64,000 nt of DNA from Akkermansiaceae bacterium (GCA_903837825.1 CAILVZ010000042.1:25244-89243); one strand, 5' to 3'. Positions 1 through 8,336 are shown, numbered from the stretch's first letter. A program made the numbers and translations. Notes: a model not told the origin generated them from the sequence alone.

Positions 1-272
1 TCATGTTTTCCTGTTTTAAGATCAAACCCGCCGCCGCAACGATCATCACGCTCACCATTCTTTTTGTGGACATGATCTTGCAAGGGTTTCCATTCTTTAA
101 GCCTTACGAGAGTTGGTTCATTACTTGGCGCATGAGCGCGTGGGTCTTCATCATGGAGCAACAAATCTCATGGCCCAAAATCGTTGAGTCTTATGCGTTC
201 CTCTTTGGGCTCAATGTCACCTTGTTCACGCTAGGCTGGATCTCATTCCAGAGCCGAGATTTCAAAACGTGA
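1..272 (+). CDS. ABC-2-type permease, C-terminal fragment (cut by window edge)
   Basis: This reading frame is open from the left edge, so the first ATG (base 3) is probably internal. The visible part has two long hydrophobic stretches, one near the start and one near the end (residues about 10-30 and 65-82), and finishes with a short basic tail (FQSRDFKT). That tail after a last membrane helix is typical of ABC-2 permeases. The family call rests on this tail only, and another polytopic membrane protein is possible. The next gene is convergent and starts its stop codon 6 bases downstream. Confidence 0.45.
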   Translation, partial: MFSCFKIKPAAATIITLTILFVDMILQGFPFFKPYESWFITWRMSAWVFIMEQQISWPKIVESYAFLFGLNVTLFTLGWISFQSRDFKT

Positions 273-278
273 AACCGT

Positions 279-977
279 TCACCAGTCGGTGTTGAAGCCG
301 CGGGAGTCGATGTGGGTGAAATTCCAGTAACCACCGACACCTCCCTTGAAAAGCCCACGCTCGCGGAGGTTCCGTGCGACTGCGGCCACCTTGGACGGGC
401 GCGTAGGAAATTGCACATCGACCGCCACATTGGCCTGGTGCCATGAGCCGACCTTGGCGCCTTCGCAGTGCGCGTTGTAGGCAGGACAGCGGTAGGCAGA
501 AACGACTTCCACCTCTTTCACATTCATTTCCAATGCGATGCGGTCTGCGACTCGGAGGGTATAGCCCATCCGCTTCCACCATTTTTTGGGCGGCAGCGTG
601 TTCCAAATGGAGCCTTTGTTCTTGGCGTGTGCCTCGATCACCTGTTGGGCCGAGATGCTCTTCAGATTGAGGCTGGCGAGGTATCGGGCATACTCTTGCA
701 AGCCGACCCCTTGCGTCCGAGCCCAGTCGGATGGCAGGTCAGGTAAAATGATCGACGGCGCGGGCGCTTGCACTTGCGAGAGCTCAGGTCTGCGCGGCTG
801 GGTCTGGATGATCACCCGTGGGCCAGCGTCCACGGGTGCTTGAGCCGCGAAGGCCTCTGCCGAATTCGATGAAGCCAACCACCCAAGGCCCATCAGGCCA
901 AGACCGCCGATGACGCTCCGACGGTCGATCGCGGCGGCTTGATGGGGCTGTCCTGTGGGCGGTTCTTGAGAAATCAT
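279..977 (-). CDS. Tat-exported M15/DUF882-family peptidase
   Basis: Predicted peptidoglycan peptidase of the M15/DUF882 (YcbK-like) family. The N-terminus has a twin-arginine signal (DRRSVIGGLGLMGLGWL), so the protein is probably exported folded. The C-terminal half carries the zinc-site pattern of the family: SAYRCPAYN, then SWHQANVAVDVQF, then a late FTHIDSRG. A Pro/Gln-rich linker separates signal and catalytic domain. I chose the ATG at 977 (MISQEPP). The track's longer version uses a TTG at 1004. No strong Shine-Dalgarno is visible for either. Substrate inferred from family only. Confidence 0.8.
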   Translation of the reverse strand: MISQEPPTGQPHQAAAIDRRSVIGGLGLMGLGWLASSNSAEAFAAQAPVDAGPRVIIQTQPRRPELSQVQAPAPSIILPDLPSDWARTQGVGLQEYARYLASLNLKSISAQQVIEAHAKNKGSIWNTLPPKKWWKRMGYTLRVADRIALEMNVKEVEVVSAYRCPAYNAHCEGAKVGSWHQANVAVDVQFPTRPSKVAAVARNLRERGLFKGGVGGYWNFTHIDSRGFNTDW

Positions 978-1295
978 GAAACTGAAAGAGGCATCGACTG
1001 CCAACCGCAGCGAAATTCATGCCGAAACATGGAATGGGCGCTCGAAAGTTGGCGAAGTCGTGTGAAACCAAGCAGGCATGCCCGATGCGGCAAGTAAAAA
1101 AACCCCGACAGAGTCTAATTTGGTGCGAAAATCCTTACATTTTTCCCATTTTCGCAGGGAAGGCGCTTAAGTTTATTAAAATATCAAGGTTTCCAGATGG
1201 CCAGTCCTCATTGTGGCCCCCTCCGCACTTCCACAATCTGCCATTGCGGAAAATCCCGCCTGTTTTTCGGGCGCGTCCCATGCTTCAGTCCCCTC
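978..1295. other. Intergenic region between divergent genes
   Basis: About 320 bases between the divergent peptidase and U32 genes. The stretch 1090-1190 is AT-rich and probably holds the promoters, but I see no clear -35/-10 pair. ORFs here are shadows without protein-like character. Confidence 0.4.
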
Positions 1296-3764
1296 ATGCA
1301 AGCATGTGATCGTGACCTGACTCCCGAACTTTTGGCCCCAGCGGGCAACTGGGATTGTGCCCGGGCAGCGGTCGCGGCAGGAGCAGACGCGATTTACTTT
1401 GGATTGCCGAAGTTCAATGCACGATTGCGGGCGGACAATTTCATCGAGGCCGATCTCGAGGAGCTCATGGAATTCCTCCATCGGCACGGCGTCAAGGGGT
1501 TCATCGCCATGAACACGCTGATCTTCACTCAGGAGATGAAGGCCGCGGAAGATCAGCTTCGACGAATCGCAGCGGCCGGGGTGGACGCCTTGATTATCCA
1601 AGACCTGGGCCTCGCGAAGCTTGCCCGCGAAGTGGCGCCCAACGTCGAGCTTCACGCATCGACCCAGATGACCATCACCTCCCCCGATGGCCTCGCCTTC
1701 GTTGAGTCGCTCTTTCCATTAGAGCGCGCAGTGCTTGCCCGCGAACTTTCCGTCCGGGAAATTGAAAAATTTCAATCTTCCTCGGTCGGCACCCGCGCGC
1801 CGCTTGAGGTGTTCGTCCATGGTGCGCTCTGCGTCGCCTATTCGGGCCAATGCCTTACCAGTGAATCCCTTGGCCAGCGCAGTGCCAACCGTGGCGAATG
1901 CGCCCAAGCCTGCCGCATGCCTTACGAAATTGTCGTCGATGGAGAAACCCGCGACCTCGGGCCCGTGCGCTACTTGCTCAGCCCGCAAGATCTTGCCGCC
2001 GTCGATCTCATCCCCGACTTGGTCCGCGCCGGAGTGAAATCGTTCAAAATCGAAGGCCGCCTAAAATCCCCCGAGTACGTCTCCGCCGTCACCCGCGTCT
2101 ATCGCAAGGCACTCGATGCCGCCATGGCAGAAAAGGAGTCCACCATCACCGCCGCCGACCGCTACGCACTGGAAATGACATTCTCCCGCGGGCTCAGCAC
2201 CGGATGGTTTGCCGGGACGAATCACCCCTACCTCACTCATGGGAAATTCGGCAAAAAACGCGGCCCGCTGTTAGGTGAAATCATCGACTGTGGTCCCGGC
2301 TGGATTCGGCTAGGCAATCTGACAGGTGTGCCATTCACCGCTGGAGACGGCGTCGTGTTCGATGCGGGTGAAAACCGCGACCTTGAGCAAGGCGCACGGA
2401 TTTGGGTGATCGAGGGCGATCGCCTCATTTTCCACCTCACCTACAGCGGCATCAACTTTGACCGCATCAAGCCCGGCCACACGCTTTACAAGACATCCGA
2501 CCCCAAGCTCGACTCGGAACTCCGCCGGTTTTGGCAAAACACCCGACCACCCGAAAAAAAATCGGCGCTCCACCTGATCGTCTGCGGCAAGCCCGGCGAA
2601 CCGATCGAAATCCAGAGCGGCGACTGCAAGGTACGCAGTGAGATCCCCCTGCAAGAGGCGGCCAAGCACCCGCTAAACACCGAGACTCTCGTCGCTCAAC
2701 TCGGACGACTGGGTGATTCGTCCTTTGAACTCGGCTCGTTGGATAACCAACTTGAAGGCGATTGCCACATCGCCGTCTCCGCGCTGAATCAACTCCGCCG
2801 CGCCCTCGTCAAGCAGCTGGAAACCGCCGCCGCGATTCGAACGCCACTGCCAACGATCAGCACCACCTACCGCGACTTGCTTCCGGCAGTTCCAAGCACC
2901 CAGCCCCAAGCGCCCCAGCTCTCCGTCCTCTGTCGCACGCTCGAACAAGTTCGCGCGGCCATCGAGTGCGGGGTGGATTCGATCTACTGCGACTTCGAAG
3001 ACCCGCGCCGCTACAAAGAGGCCGTGGCATGTTTCCGATCGGAAAATGCAGCTACTGGATCTCAAATCCACCTCGCGACTCCACGAATCCTCAAGCCCGG
3101 CGAGACAGGATACCTAAAGCTCATCGAAAAGGCCGATCCCGACGGCCTACTCCTCCGCAACCTCGGCGCACTCCACTACTACAAGCATCGTAGCGACTTG
3201 AAAAAAATCGGCGATTTCTCTCTCAACATCGCCAATCCCATCACGGCAAAACTCTTGATGGAAAACGCTGGGCTCGACCATCTAACGGTTTCCTACGATC
3301 TCAACATCGGCCAAGTGCTCGAGCTTCTGAACAGCGCGCCGGTCGACTGGTTTGAGCTCACGCTGCACCAGCACATGCCGATGTTTCACATGGAGCACTG
3401 CGTTTTCTGCACTTTCCTTAGCAAAGGCACCACCTACAAAGACTGCGGCCGCCCTTGTGAAAGCCACGTGGTCCACCTCCGCGACCGGGTCGGCCAACTC
3501 CACCGCCTGCAAGCCGATGTCGGCTGCCGCAACACCCTCTTCAATGGCAAAGCTCAAACCGGCGCTCGCTACTTCCAGCACCTGCGCAACGCCGGATTGT
3601 CGCGGTTTCGCGTCGAGCTGTTAGACGAATCCGCCGACGCCACCAAAACCATCACCGCCTACCAAGACCTGCTCAGCGGCAAGTCGGACGCCTTCGACCT
3701 CCTCAACGAAGTTCAGGCACTTGAAAAACTCGGCGTCACCGAAGGCACACTCGCTGAGTTCTAG
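1296..3764 (+). CDS. U32 family protein with DUF3656-like middle and second C-terminal U32-like region
   Basis: Starts with the U32 signature PELLAPAGNWDCARAAV and the TIM-barrel motifs of this family (ADAIYFG, ELHASTQM, VFVHGALCVAYSG), followed by the cysteine cluster GECAQACRMPYE. Family members RlhA and TrhP use an Fe-S cluster and prephenate to hydroxylate rRNA C2501 or tRNA U34. A DUF3656-like stretch follows, then a second U32-like half ending in a further Cys set (CVFCTF, DCGRPCESH, DVGCRNTLFN). At about 822 residues it is longer than RlhA (about 650). Start at ATG 1296 puts the U32 motif near the N-terminus; the track start at 1197 adds 33 unlikely residues. It ends in TAG. rRNA hydroxylation is inference. 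Confidence 0.8.
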   Translation: MQACDRDLTPELLAPAGNWDCARAAVAAGADAIYFGLPKFNARLRADNFIEADLEELMEFLHRHGVKGFIAMNTLIFTQEMKAAEDQLRRIAAAGVDALIIQDLGLAKLAREVAPNVELHASTQMTITSPDGLAFVESLFPLERAVLARELSVREIEKFQSSSVGTRAPLEVFVHGALCVAYSGQCLTSESLGQRSANRGECAQACRMPYEIVVDGETRDLGPVRYLLSPQDLAAVDLIPDLVRAGVKSFKIEGRLKSPEYVSAVTRVYRKALDAAMAEKESTITAADRYALEMTFSRGLSTGWFAGTNHPYLTHGKFGKKRGPLLGEIIDCGPGWIRLGNLTGVPFTAGDGVVFDAGENRDLEQGARIWVIEGDRLIFHLTYSGINFDRIKPGHTLYKTSDPKLDSELRRFWQNTRPPEKKSALHLIVCGKPGEPIEIQSGDCKVRSEIPLQEAAKHPLNTETLVAQLGRLGDSSFELGSLDNQLEGDCHIAVSALNQLRRALVKQLETAAAIRTPLPTISTTYRDLLPAVPSTQPQAPQLSVLCRTLEQVRAAIECGVDSIYCDFEDPRRYKEAVACFRSENAATGSQIHLATPRILKPGETGYLKLIEKADPDGLLLRNLGALHYYKHRSDLKKIGDFSLNIANPITAKLLMENAGLDHLTVSYDLNIGQVLELLNSAPVDWFELTLHQHMPMFHMEHCVFCTFLSKGTTYKDCGRPCESHVVHLRDRVGQLHRLQADVGCRNTLFNGKAQTGARYFQHLRNAGLSRFRVELLDESADATKTITAYQDLLSGKSDAFDLLNEVQALEKLGVTEGTLAEF

Positions 3765-3954
3765 TTCTGAACATGCGGCGCATGGGAGCTTCGGCATCCG
3801 TCACGGATTCTCATCTTTTGATCATGGTTCGCCAAGAGAAACCAGATTCTAGGCTTGCCCCAGTGTGTACCGTGTGTGTTTTAAATGCGACGCTCAGTCG
3901 CCACATTATATCCAGACTCAAAGCTGAAGGCTGAGAGATTGTGAATGTTCGGGG

Positions 3955-3974
3955 AACACGCGCCCTCGCGTGTT
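3955..3974. repeat. Perfect 8-bp inverted repeat (hairpin)
   Basis: AACACGCG and CGCGTGTT are separated by CCCT. There is no T-run on either side, so it is not a typical intrinsic terminator. It may be a remnant of an extragenic repeat family. Confidence 0.55.
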
Positions 3975-4188
3975 GACTTCGGGACCCTCGCCGGAGCTAT
4001 CTCTTGATAACCTTCTTCGTCCTCCTCTTCTCCCCACTCGCCGCTGACCAACCTTGATGAATACAAATAGGCTTACATCTTGTCTGGGATTTAGAAATGC
4101 AAATTGCCCTTGGCGCATCTTTCGTGGCCCCATATGCTTCGTCCGTGACTGGAATTCCCAGAATCTTGCCTTTTTGGGCTGCCTTTGT

Positions 4189-4218
4189 CCTGAAACAACC
4201 GCGCGCGACTGTTCCAGG
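4189..4218. repeat. Imperfect hairpin upstream of the AT-rich module
   Basis: CCTGAAACA pairs with TGTTCCAGG with one mismatch around a GC-rich 12-base loop. It could be a decayed attC-like site marking the left edge of the island, but the outer R-box pattern is not clear. Confidence 0.3.
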
Positions 4219-4287
4219 TAAAATGCCGCGCGTGACTCAATAAAACTGTTCGAAAAAAGAAACACTAGAACCAAAAGTAAACTTCCT

Positions 4288-4737
4288 ATGATTATTGAAA
4301 TTGCATTAGGTATCGTGCTCGCAGCGCTAATACTGGCAGCGTTACCTTACATTCTTCAGCTTATTGCCGGAGCTGGCGCAATAGCTGCTATTGTTGTTGT
4401 TTTTATTCTCGTTGTTACTTTTGTCATCAAAGAACCAGCAGTCCTCTTTGCCATACCATTCGCCGCCGCAGTATTCGCACTACAAAAATACTACAACAAA
4501 AGCTCAAATGTTAGAATATTTTCATGGGGAGTATTTACGCTCTTTTGGCTACTATATACGACGGTGGTGTTATACGCGCTCCACGACGCACCGAATTTTG
4601 GCCTAACAAAAGCACCACTAGTAACGCTCTTTGGCATACTATTCTTCTCCACGCCAACGATTCTCTCATTACTGAAGTTTAGAAAAGTGCTAAAGAAAGA
4701 AAGGGAAGGCGCTTCCACTAGCTCATCATTCGAATGA
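4288..4737 (+). CDS. Small multi-pass membrane protein, unknown function
   Basis: I do not recognise this 149-residue protein. It has about four or five hydrophobic segments: residues 2-25, 28-48, 50-65, 78-98 and 105-125. The C-terminus is charged and serine-rich. Base composition is clearly more AT-rich than neighbouring genes (AAA, TTT, ATA codons), suggesting acquisition from elsewhere. Its end overlaps the next gene by ATGA, so the two are probably translated together. The pairing suggests a membrane partner for the downstream HEPN-like protein, but nothing in the sequence proves a role in defence or toxicity. Confidence 0.65.
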   Translation: MIIEIALGIVLAALILAALPYILQLIAGAGAIAAIVVVFILVVTFVIKEPAVLFAIPFAAAVFALQKYYNKSSNVRIFSWGVFTLFWLLYTTVVLYALHDAPNFGLTKAPLVTLFGILFFSTPTILSLLKFRKVLKKEREGASTSSSFE

Positions 4738-5198
4738 CGGAATATAGAAATAATCCCAAAATATGGGAGGCGACCTGTTATCAACTCCTCGATACACTCT
4801 TAGTCATGGAGAAGGGCATTCTATCCTCAAGCGATAGGGAAATTCACAGCGCACGCTTATCGGCAATGATGATTGCAGGCTTCGCATTCGAGAACGCTTT
4901 CAAGTCTTGGTATCTAAAAGAACAAAAAGGAATCCTATACGACGAAGAAGGAAAGCAAAAAGGTTTTAGCTCACATGCCTTCACCACTTGGGTTGCACAA
5001 CACCGAATAGAACTCCTAGGTTGGGAGTCTGAAGCCCTCGACAAATCCGAGTTCATCTGTGTCGCTTGGGGCAGATATCCAGCACACAATAGAAACGAAA
5101 AAGAAAGAAAACATGAAACTTGGGGGATGGGTGATGTCGACCAGTTAAGAAATCTAATTGGTCGCCTTCTTGATAGAACCGTAACCTATAAAAAATGA
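4734..5198 (+). CDS. HEPN-like helical protein
   Basis: 154 residues, mostly helical and charged. The pattern resembles HEPN-like proteins: a helix SAMMIAGFAFENAFKSWYLK, then a SSHAFTTWVAQHRIELL segment and a W-G-RYP motif (VAWGRYPAHNRNE). A strict RNase-type R-x4-6-H motif is not obvious, though R and H residues cluster around RYPAHNRNEKERKH. It overlaps the upstream membrane gene by 4 bases (ATGA), implying translational coupling. AT-rich like its partner. The stop is about 17 bases before an attC-like site, the usual position for a cassette gene. HEPN assignment is by eye and tentative. Confidence 0.55.
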   Translation: MTEYRNNPKIWEATCYQLLDTLLVMEKGILSSSDREIHSARLSAMMIAGFAFENAFKSWYLKEQKGILYDEEGKQKGFSSHAFTTWVAQHRIELLGWESEALDKSEFICVAWGRYPAHNRNEKERKHETWGMGDVDQLRNLIGRLLDRTVTYKK

Positions 5199-5214
5199 TT
5201 CGAACCAGTCGTGA

Positions 5215-5264
5215 TAGCCAACGCCCAGGCTCCGCCTAGCCGTCGGCTACACTCTACGTTCGCC
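5215..5264 (+). other. Integron attC-like recombination site A
   Basis: The outer boxes AGCCAACG and CGTTCGCC share a pairable AACG/CGTT core, as R'' and R' do in attC sites. The interior folds into a hairpin, TAGCC-GTC-GGCTA. The right box would be cut between G5258 and T5259. The site lies directly after the HEPN-like gene. The right box departs from the GTTRRRY consensus at two positions, so this is a degenerate or lineage-specific candidate. Confidence 0.4.
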
Positions 5265-5794
5265 AGAAAATATCTCAAACCATCTAAACCAACTCACATC
5301 CTATGCTAATTTGGAGCGGTTACGGAATACTAGTAGCACCAATCGTTTTCATAACGGTGGTAGCGTCGATCATTACTACCGGAATGTTCACTGATGACGA
5401 GTATCTCACCAATAATCCGTGGCCCGGAGGTGTTGCACTGCTGTTTTCTGGCGTTGCTTGTTGGCATCTTGGTGGTTGGTTGCGCAACCGCCACAATCGA
5501 GTCCTTTTTGATCGCTCAACAGGTGAAGACGTGGTCCTGCGACCCGGAACATCATTTTTCTTTATTCCCATGCGTGCATGGGGTCCGATACTCGGACTCG
5601 TGGGAGTCTTTCTGATCTGCGGCAACGTCATCGAACGCATGTCCTCCCCTACAGCGCCCCCACAACAGAAGACTGAATCTACCGAGCCTAGCCCACGTGA
5701 CATCAAGAAGACAGCCGGACGAGACGCTCCATCCAACGGCGGATAACGTCCTTCTTTGAACTGGCTTTCATCCCCGCCGTGGATGAGCTAGGCG
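5259..5794 (+). mobile_element. Candidate integron gene cassette
   Basis: The segment between the predicted cut points of the two attC-like sites is 536 bases. It holds one gene in the orientation expected of cassettes, with a short leader (about 44 bases) before the ATG. The gene's stop codon is embedded in the left box of the downstream site. No integron integrase is present in the window, so it would be an integrase-less attC cluster. Confidence 0.35.
5303..5746 (+). CDS. Cassette-borne membrane protein, unknown function
   Basis: 147 residues with three predicted membrane segments: residues 2-24 (LIWSGYGILVAPIVFITVVA), about 43-58 (GGVALLFSGVACWHLGGWL) and about 92-112 (GPILGLVGVFLICGNVI). 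A soluble Pro/Lys-rich tail of about 35 residues follows. No family recognised. The stop TAA lies inside the GGATAACG box of the following attC-like site, and another attC-like site lies just upstream. This is the classical geometry of an integron cassette gene. Overlapping ORFs on both strands are shadows. Confidence 0.6.
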   Translation: MLIWSGYGILVAPIVFITVVASIITTGMFTDDEYLTNNPWPGGVALLFSGVACWHLGGWLRNRHNRVLFDRSTGEDVVLRPGTSFFFIPMRAWGPILGLVGVFLICGNVIERMSSPTAPPQQKTESTEPSPRDIKKTAGRDAPSNGG

Positions 5795-5800
5795 TTGGGC
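5741..5800 (+). other. Integron attC-like recombination site B
   Basis: The better of the two candidates. The left box GGATAACG contains the stop codon of the upstream gene. The right box GCGTTGGGC matches GTTRRRY exactly. Between them CTGGCTTTCATCC pairs with GGATGAGCTAG around a 7-base loop, with two unpaired T residues resembling the extrahelical bases of folded attC. An unpaired spacer (TCCTTCTTTGAA) separates this stem from the outer AACG/CGTT pairing. Confidence 0.5.
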
Positions 5801-5812
5801 AAGAAAATTCAA

Positions 5813-6184
5813 ATGAAACCTCATCGCCGACAAGTCCCCGTCCTCCTGGGTGTGGCGGCTATCTCTGCATCACTATTCTTCGGGATCGTTCATGTTTACA
5901 GAACCAAGATCGTGACAATCGAGCTCGATGCTAGAATCGATATCGACGAGATCTTGCGGTAGATCGAATCACTTTCCAACGCGAAGGTCGTATCAGCATT
6001 TCGGAACATATCCTCCGTCTTCAGTTCGGACAAGATCGACCAGATCAATCAATTTCCCGGACAACAAGCAGACATCCTCGCAGTGATCAGGTTTAGCGAG
6101 TTGGAACAGGGGGCGATGAAGAAGCCCATCGCAGCACATTCGCTACCCCGCGAAACTCCTTGCGTAGGCCATTGGGAAAACTAG
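5813..6184 (+). pseudogene. Small membrane-anchored gene broken by one in-frame TAG
   Basis: Too short for the ORF track because of an internal stop. An ATG at 5813 begins MKPHRRQVPVLLGVAAISAS, a signal-anchor, and runs 49 codons to TAG at 5960. The same frame then stays open for 73 more codons to TAG at 6182, with protein-like content (IESLSNAKVVSAFRNISSVF). Reading the internal TAG as a mutated CAG gives DEILR-Q-IESL, a smooth helical join. The gene starts 13 bases after attC-like site B, so it is probably the next cassette. Options are a nonsense mutation, a sequencing error, or a real 49-residue peptide. Confidence 0.55.
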
Positions 6185-6288
6185 GGTTATTGAAAATCAT
6201 CTGATCCTTCATGCCGATGCCACCACTCAACAGCGTTATCCACCGGGCATTTGAGAACCAGGCGCCAAAAGCATGCACCGATCCCCTC

Positions 6289-7512
6289 ATGGGAGGACTC
6301 GGGAAATCACGGCTTGGCATCATGCTCCTCGTTTTCGCCTGCTGGAGTGGCAGGGCTCATGGCTTGGATGTCCGGGTGTGGAATGATTCCCAAGGCCGCG
6401 CCATCCATGCCACGATGATCCGTGCGGACACCGGAAATGTCACACTCAAGCTCAACGACGGTCGTGAGGTACCCTACCCACTGGCCAAGTTGTCGGAGGC
6501 GGACAGGAGCTACGTCGAGACCGCTCGTGGGCAGTCGACCGATCGTGCCAGTTCCACCCAAGCAAAATCCGACGATCCATCCGGCGTGGCGACTTTTGAA
6601 TCCGAGTGGCCGGGGTTGGTTCGATTCGCTGAAGATCCTGAAATTGCGACCCTCGAGGAGGATGCGGGCAAAAAACGTTTCGTGTATGAAAGCGCGAACT
6701 ATCGGTATCTCTGCGATGTGAGGCTTTCTCAGTCGGTGGTCAAAGGCTTTGCCGTGATGTTTGAGGCCACGCGTCTTTATTGTCGTAGCCTGCCGCTCTG
6801 CTTGAATGGTGGGGACAAAACGGATGGCAAGCTGCAGATCTTGCTCTTCGAAAAACAAGAAGACTACGCAAGTGCGGGCGGCCCTGACGGAACTGCTGGC
6901 GTTTTCATCTCGCAGAAGCATGCCGTGCTGGTTCCTCTCACGAGTCTTGGCGTCCGCCCCGTTGGCAATGGCTACATGCTTGATCGCGACAAGAGCAGTA
7001 AGACCCTCCCCCACGAACTCGCCCACCAACTCACTCCCATTCCCTATTTCAAATCTGGCGGCTGGTTCACCGAGGGTCTAGCAGAATACATCGGCAACAC
7101 CCCGTATCGCGCTGGAACCTATACCGTGCGCAATAACCAACGCGCCCTCGTCGAGTACGTCACCGGATACGGCTCAAAGCAAATGGGTGGCAGAGCGCTG
7201 GGCAAAAAGATTTCGTTGATGGATCTCAAGTCGTTTATGTTGCAGGAATACTCGAGCTTCACCTCAGATCCTCAACGCAGCTATGGATGTGGCTTGTTGC
7301 TCACCATCTACTTCTTGCACATGGATGGCGAGGGTGATGGGGCAAGGATCAAGAAGTTCCTCAAATCTCTAGCAGCCGGCAAGCCCACGGAAGAATCGTT
7401 TGCCCTTCTCTTAGACGGGCGGACTTATGAGCAACTGGAAAAAGAAATCACCAAGGCCTGGAGCAAAAATGGAGTGGATCTGAGCTTCGGCAAAGCCCCC
7501 AGCAAGTCATAA
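6289..7512 (+). CDS. Exported SHD1-domain metallopeptidase-like protein
   Basis: From ATG 6289 the N-terminus is a signal peptide (MGGLGKSRLGIMLLVFACW...AHG). The track start at 6211 adds 26 residues without signal character. Next comes an SHD1-like domain (VRVWNDSQGRAIHATMIRAD), common in Verrucomicrobia and Planctomycetes, then a linker. The C-terminal catalytic-like region has HELAHQLT, a zinc HExxH motif, followed 19 residues later by TEGLAEYIG, which supplies the third ligand in gluzincin-like peptidases. About 407 residues. Substrate unknown. The gene stands alone. Confidence 0.75.
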   Translation: MGGLGKSRLGIMLLVFACWSGRAHGLDVRVWNDSQGRAIHATMIRADTGNVTLKLNDGREVPYPLAKLSEADRSYVETARGQSTDRASSTQAKSDDPSGVATFESEWPGLVRFAEDPEIATLEEDAGKKRFVYESANYRYLCDVRLSQSVVKGFAVMFEATRLYCRSLPLCLNGGDKTDGKLQILLFEKQEDYASAGGPDGTAGVFISQKHAVLVPLTSLGVRPVGNGYMLDRDKSSKTLPHELAHQLTPIPYFKSGGWFTEGLAEYIGNTPYRAGTYTVRNNQRALVEYVTGYGSKQMGGRALGKKISLMDLKSFMLQEYSSFTSDPQRSYGCGLLLTIYFLHMDGEGDGARIKKFLKSLAAGKPTEESFALLLDGRTYEQLEKEITKAWSKNGVDLSFGKAPSKS

Positions 7513-7523
7513 GTTCTCCACCT

Positions 7524-8285
7524 TCACCACTGAAAGATCAGTGGTGGAATGATGATTCTTGATTTCGCTGCTTGATGGTCCTCGCTTTCTTCAACCGCAG
7601 TGACCACATCGTTCTCAAACTCAACAAACGATTTGCTTTTCTCCACTCGCGTGACGCTTACCAAGCGGCGGTAGGTATTGCCCGTCGCGCGATCGACCTC
7701 AGTGACGTAGTTTTTGACATCTTCGTATTCGATGAAGTCCCAGCGCCCCGACTCACCCGTGGCGGTTTTCCGCGTGGTCGTTTTGGTCGGCTTGCCTTTT
7801 GATAACGTGACCTCATCGAGTGTCATCCCGATGGCGACCTGATTTCTCGCGATGAGGTTTTGAATTTGGATTTGGCGATCGTAGAGCGATTTTAAATGCG
7901 AGACGAATTCGGGATCGGTGGAGGAAAACGCCCAAGGAGCCGCCCAACCCGCAATCCCGTCGCGAGTTCCTTGGCCACGGACGCGGTAAATTTTATCAGT
8001 GATGGCTTCCAAGCGGACTGTTTGATTTCCTTTCAGAGTCCCGAGGCGTTGCTTGCCTTCTTTATCAGAAAAAACCGGAGCATCTTTTGCCACTTGGAGG
8101 TCGATGGGTTTTTTCAAGGTTTGGTCGAGATAGACCACCGTCGGATCCGAGTCTAACAACGACTTGCGCTCGACGCGTTTGATTTCACCCTGCAGCGGAA
8201 CCACAAGCACGGCGGCAATCATGGTGAGGCGTCCTAGCTGCATGAGCACCAACGTAGCGTGTTTTTTCAAAAGTGAAATCCTCAT
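7524..8285 (-). CDS. Exported SH3-like hypothetical protein
   Basis: 253 residues with an N-terminal signal or anchor (LTMIAAVLVVPLQG). Residues about 60-125 (APVFSDKEGKQRLGTLKGNQTVRLEAI...GIAGWAAPW) have the rhythm of a bacterial SH3-like domain. The middle has a short helix-rich part (LKSLYDRQIQIQNLIARNQ) and a motif IGMTLDEVTLSKGKPTKTTTR, resembling SmpA/OmlA-type lipid-binding folds in which GMT-x-EV is common. No catalytic residues are recognised. Convergent with the metallopeptidase gene. Function unknown. Confidence 0.65.
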   Translation of the reverse strand: MRISLLKKHATLVLMQLGRLTMIAAVLVVPLQGEIKRVERKSLLDSDPTVVYLDQTLKKPIDLQVAKDAPVFSDKEGKQRLGTLKGNQTVRLEAITDKIYRVRGQGTRDGIAGWAAPWAFSSTDPEFVSHLKSLYDRQIQIQNLIARNQVAIGMTLDEVTLSKGKPTKTTTRKTATGESGRWDFIEYEDVKNYVTEVDRATGNTYRRLVSVTRVEKSKSFVEFENDVVTAVEESEDHQAAKSRIIIPPLIFQW

Positions 8286-8336
8286 TTTTGGACGTTGGCG
8301 TCCCGGATTTCAGCGTGCCGATCTCATGACTGGATT

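Larger units (their letters stand above)
3765..4287. other. Intergenic region at left edge of accessory island
   Basis: A 520-base gap without a convincing gene. It contains an 8-bp perfect hairpin (AACACGCG-CCCT-CGCGTGTT) near 3955-3974 and a second imperfect hairpin at 4189-4218 (CCTGAAACA / TGTTCCAGG). GC falls towards 4287, where the AT-rich module begins. The listed minus-strand ORFs look like chance frames. Confidence 0.5.

Noticed and set aside
3881-4274. Two overlapping minus-strand ORFs upstream of the AT-rich module
   Set aside because: Short, no protein-like periodicity, and they span the two hairpins of the intergenic region.
6307-7029. 240-residue minus-strand ORF opposite the SHD1 metallopeptidase
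   Set aside because: Shadow of a gene with signal peptide and HExxH motif on the other strand.
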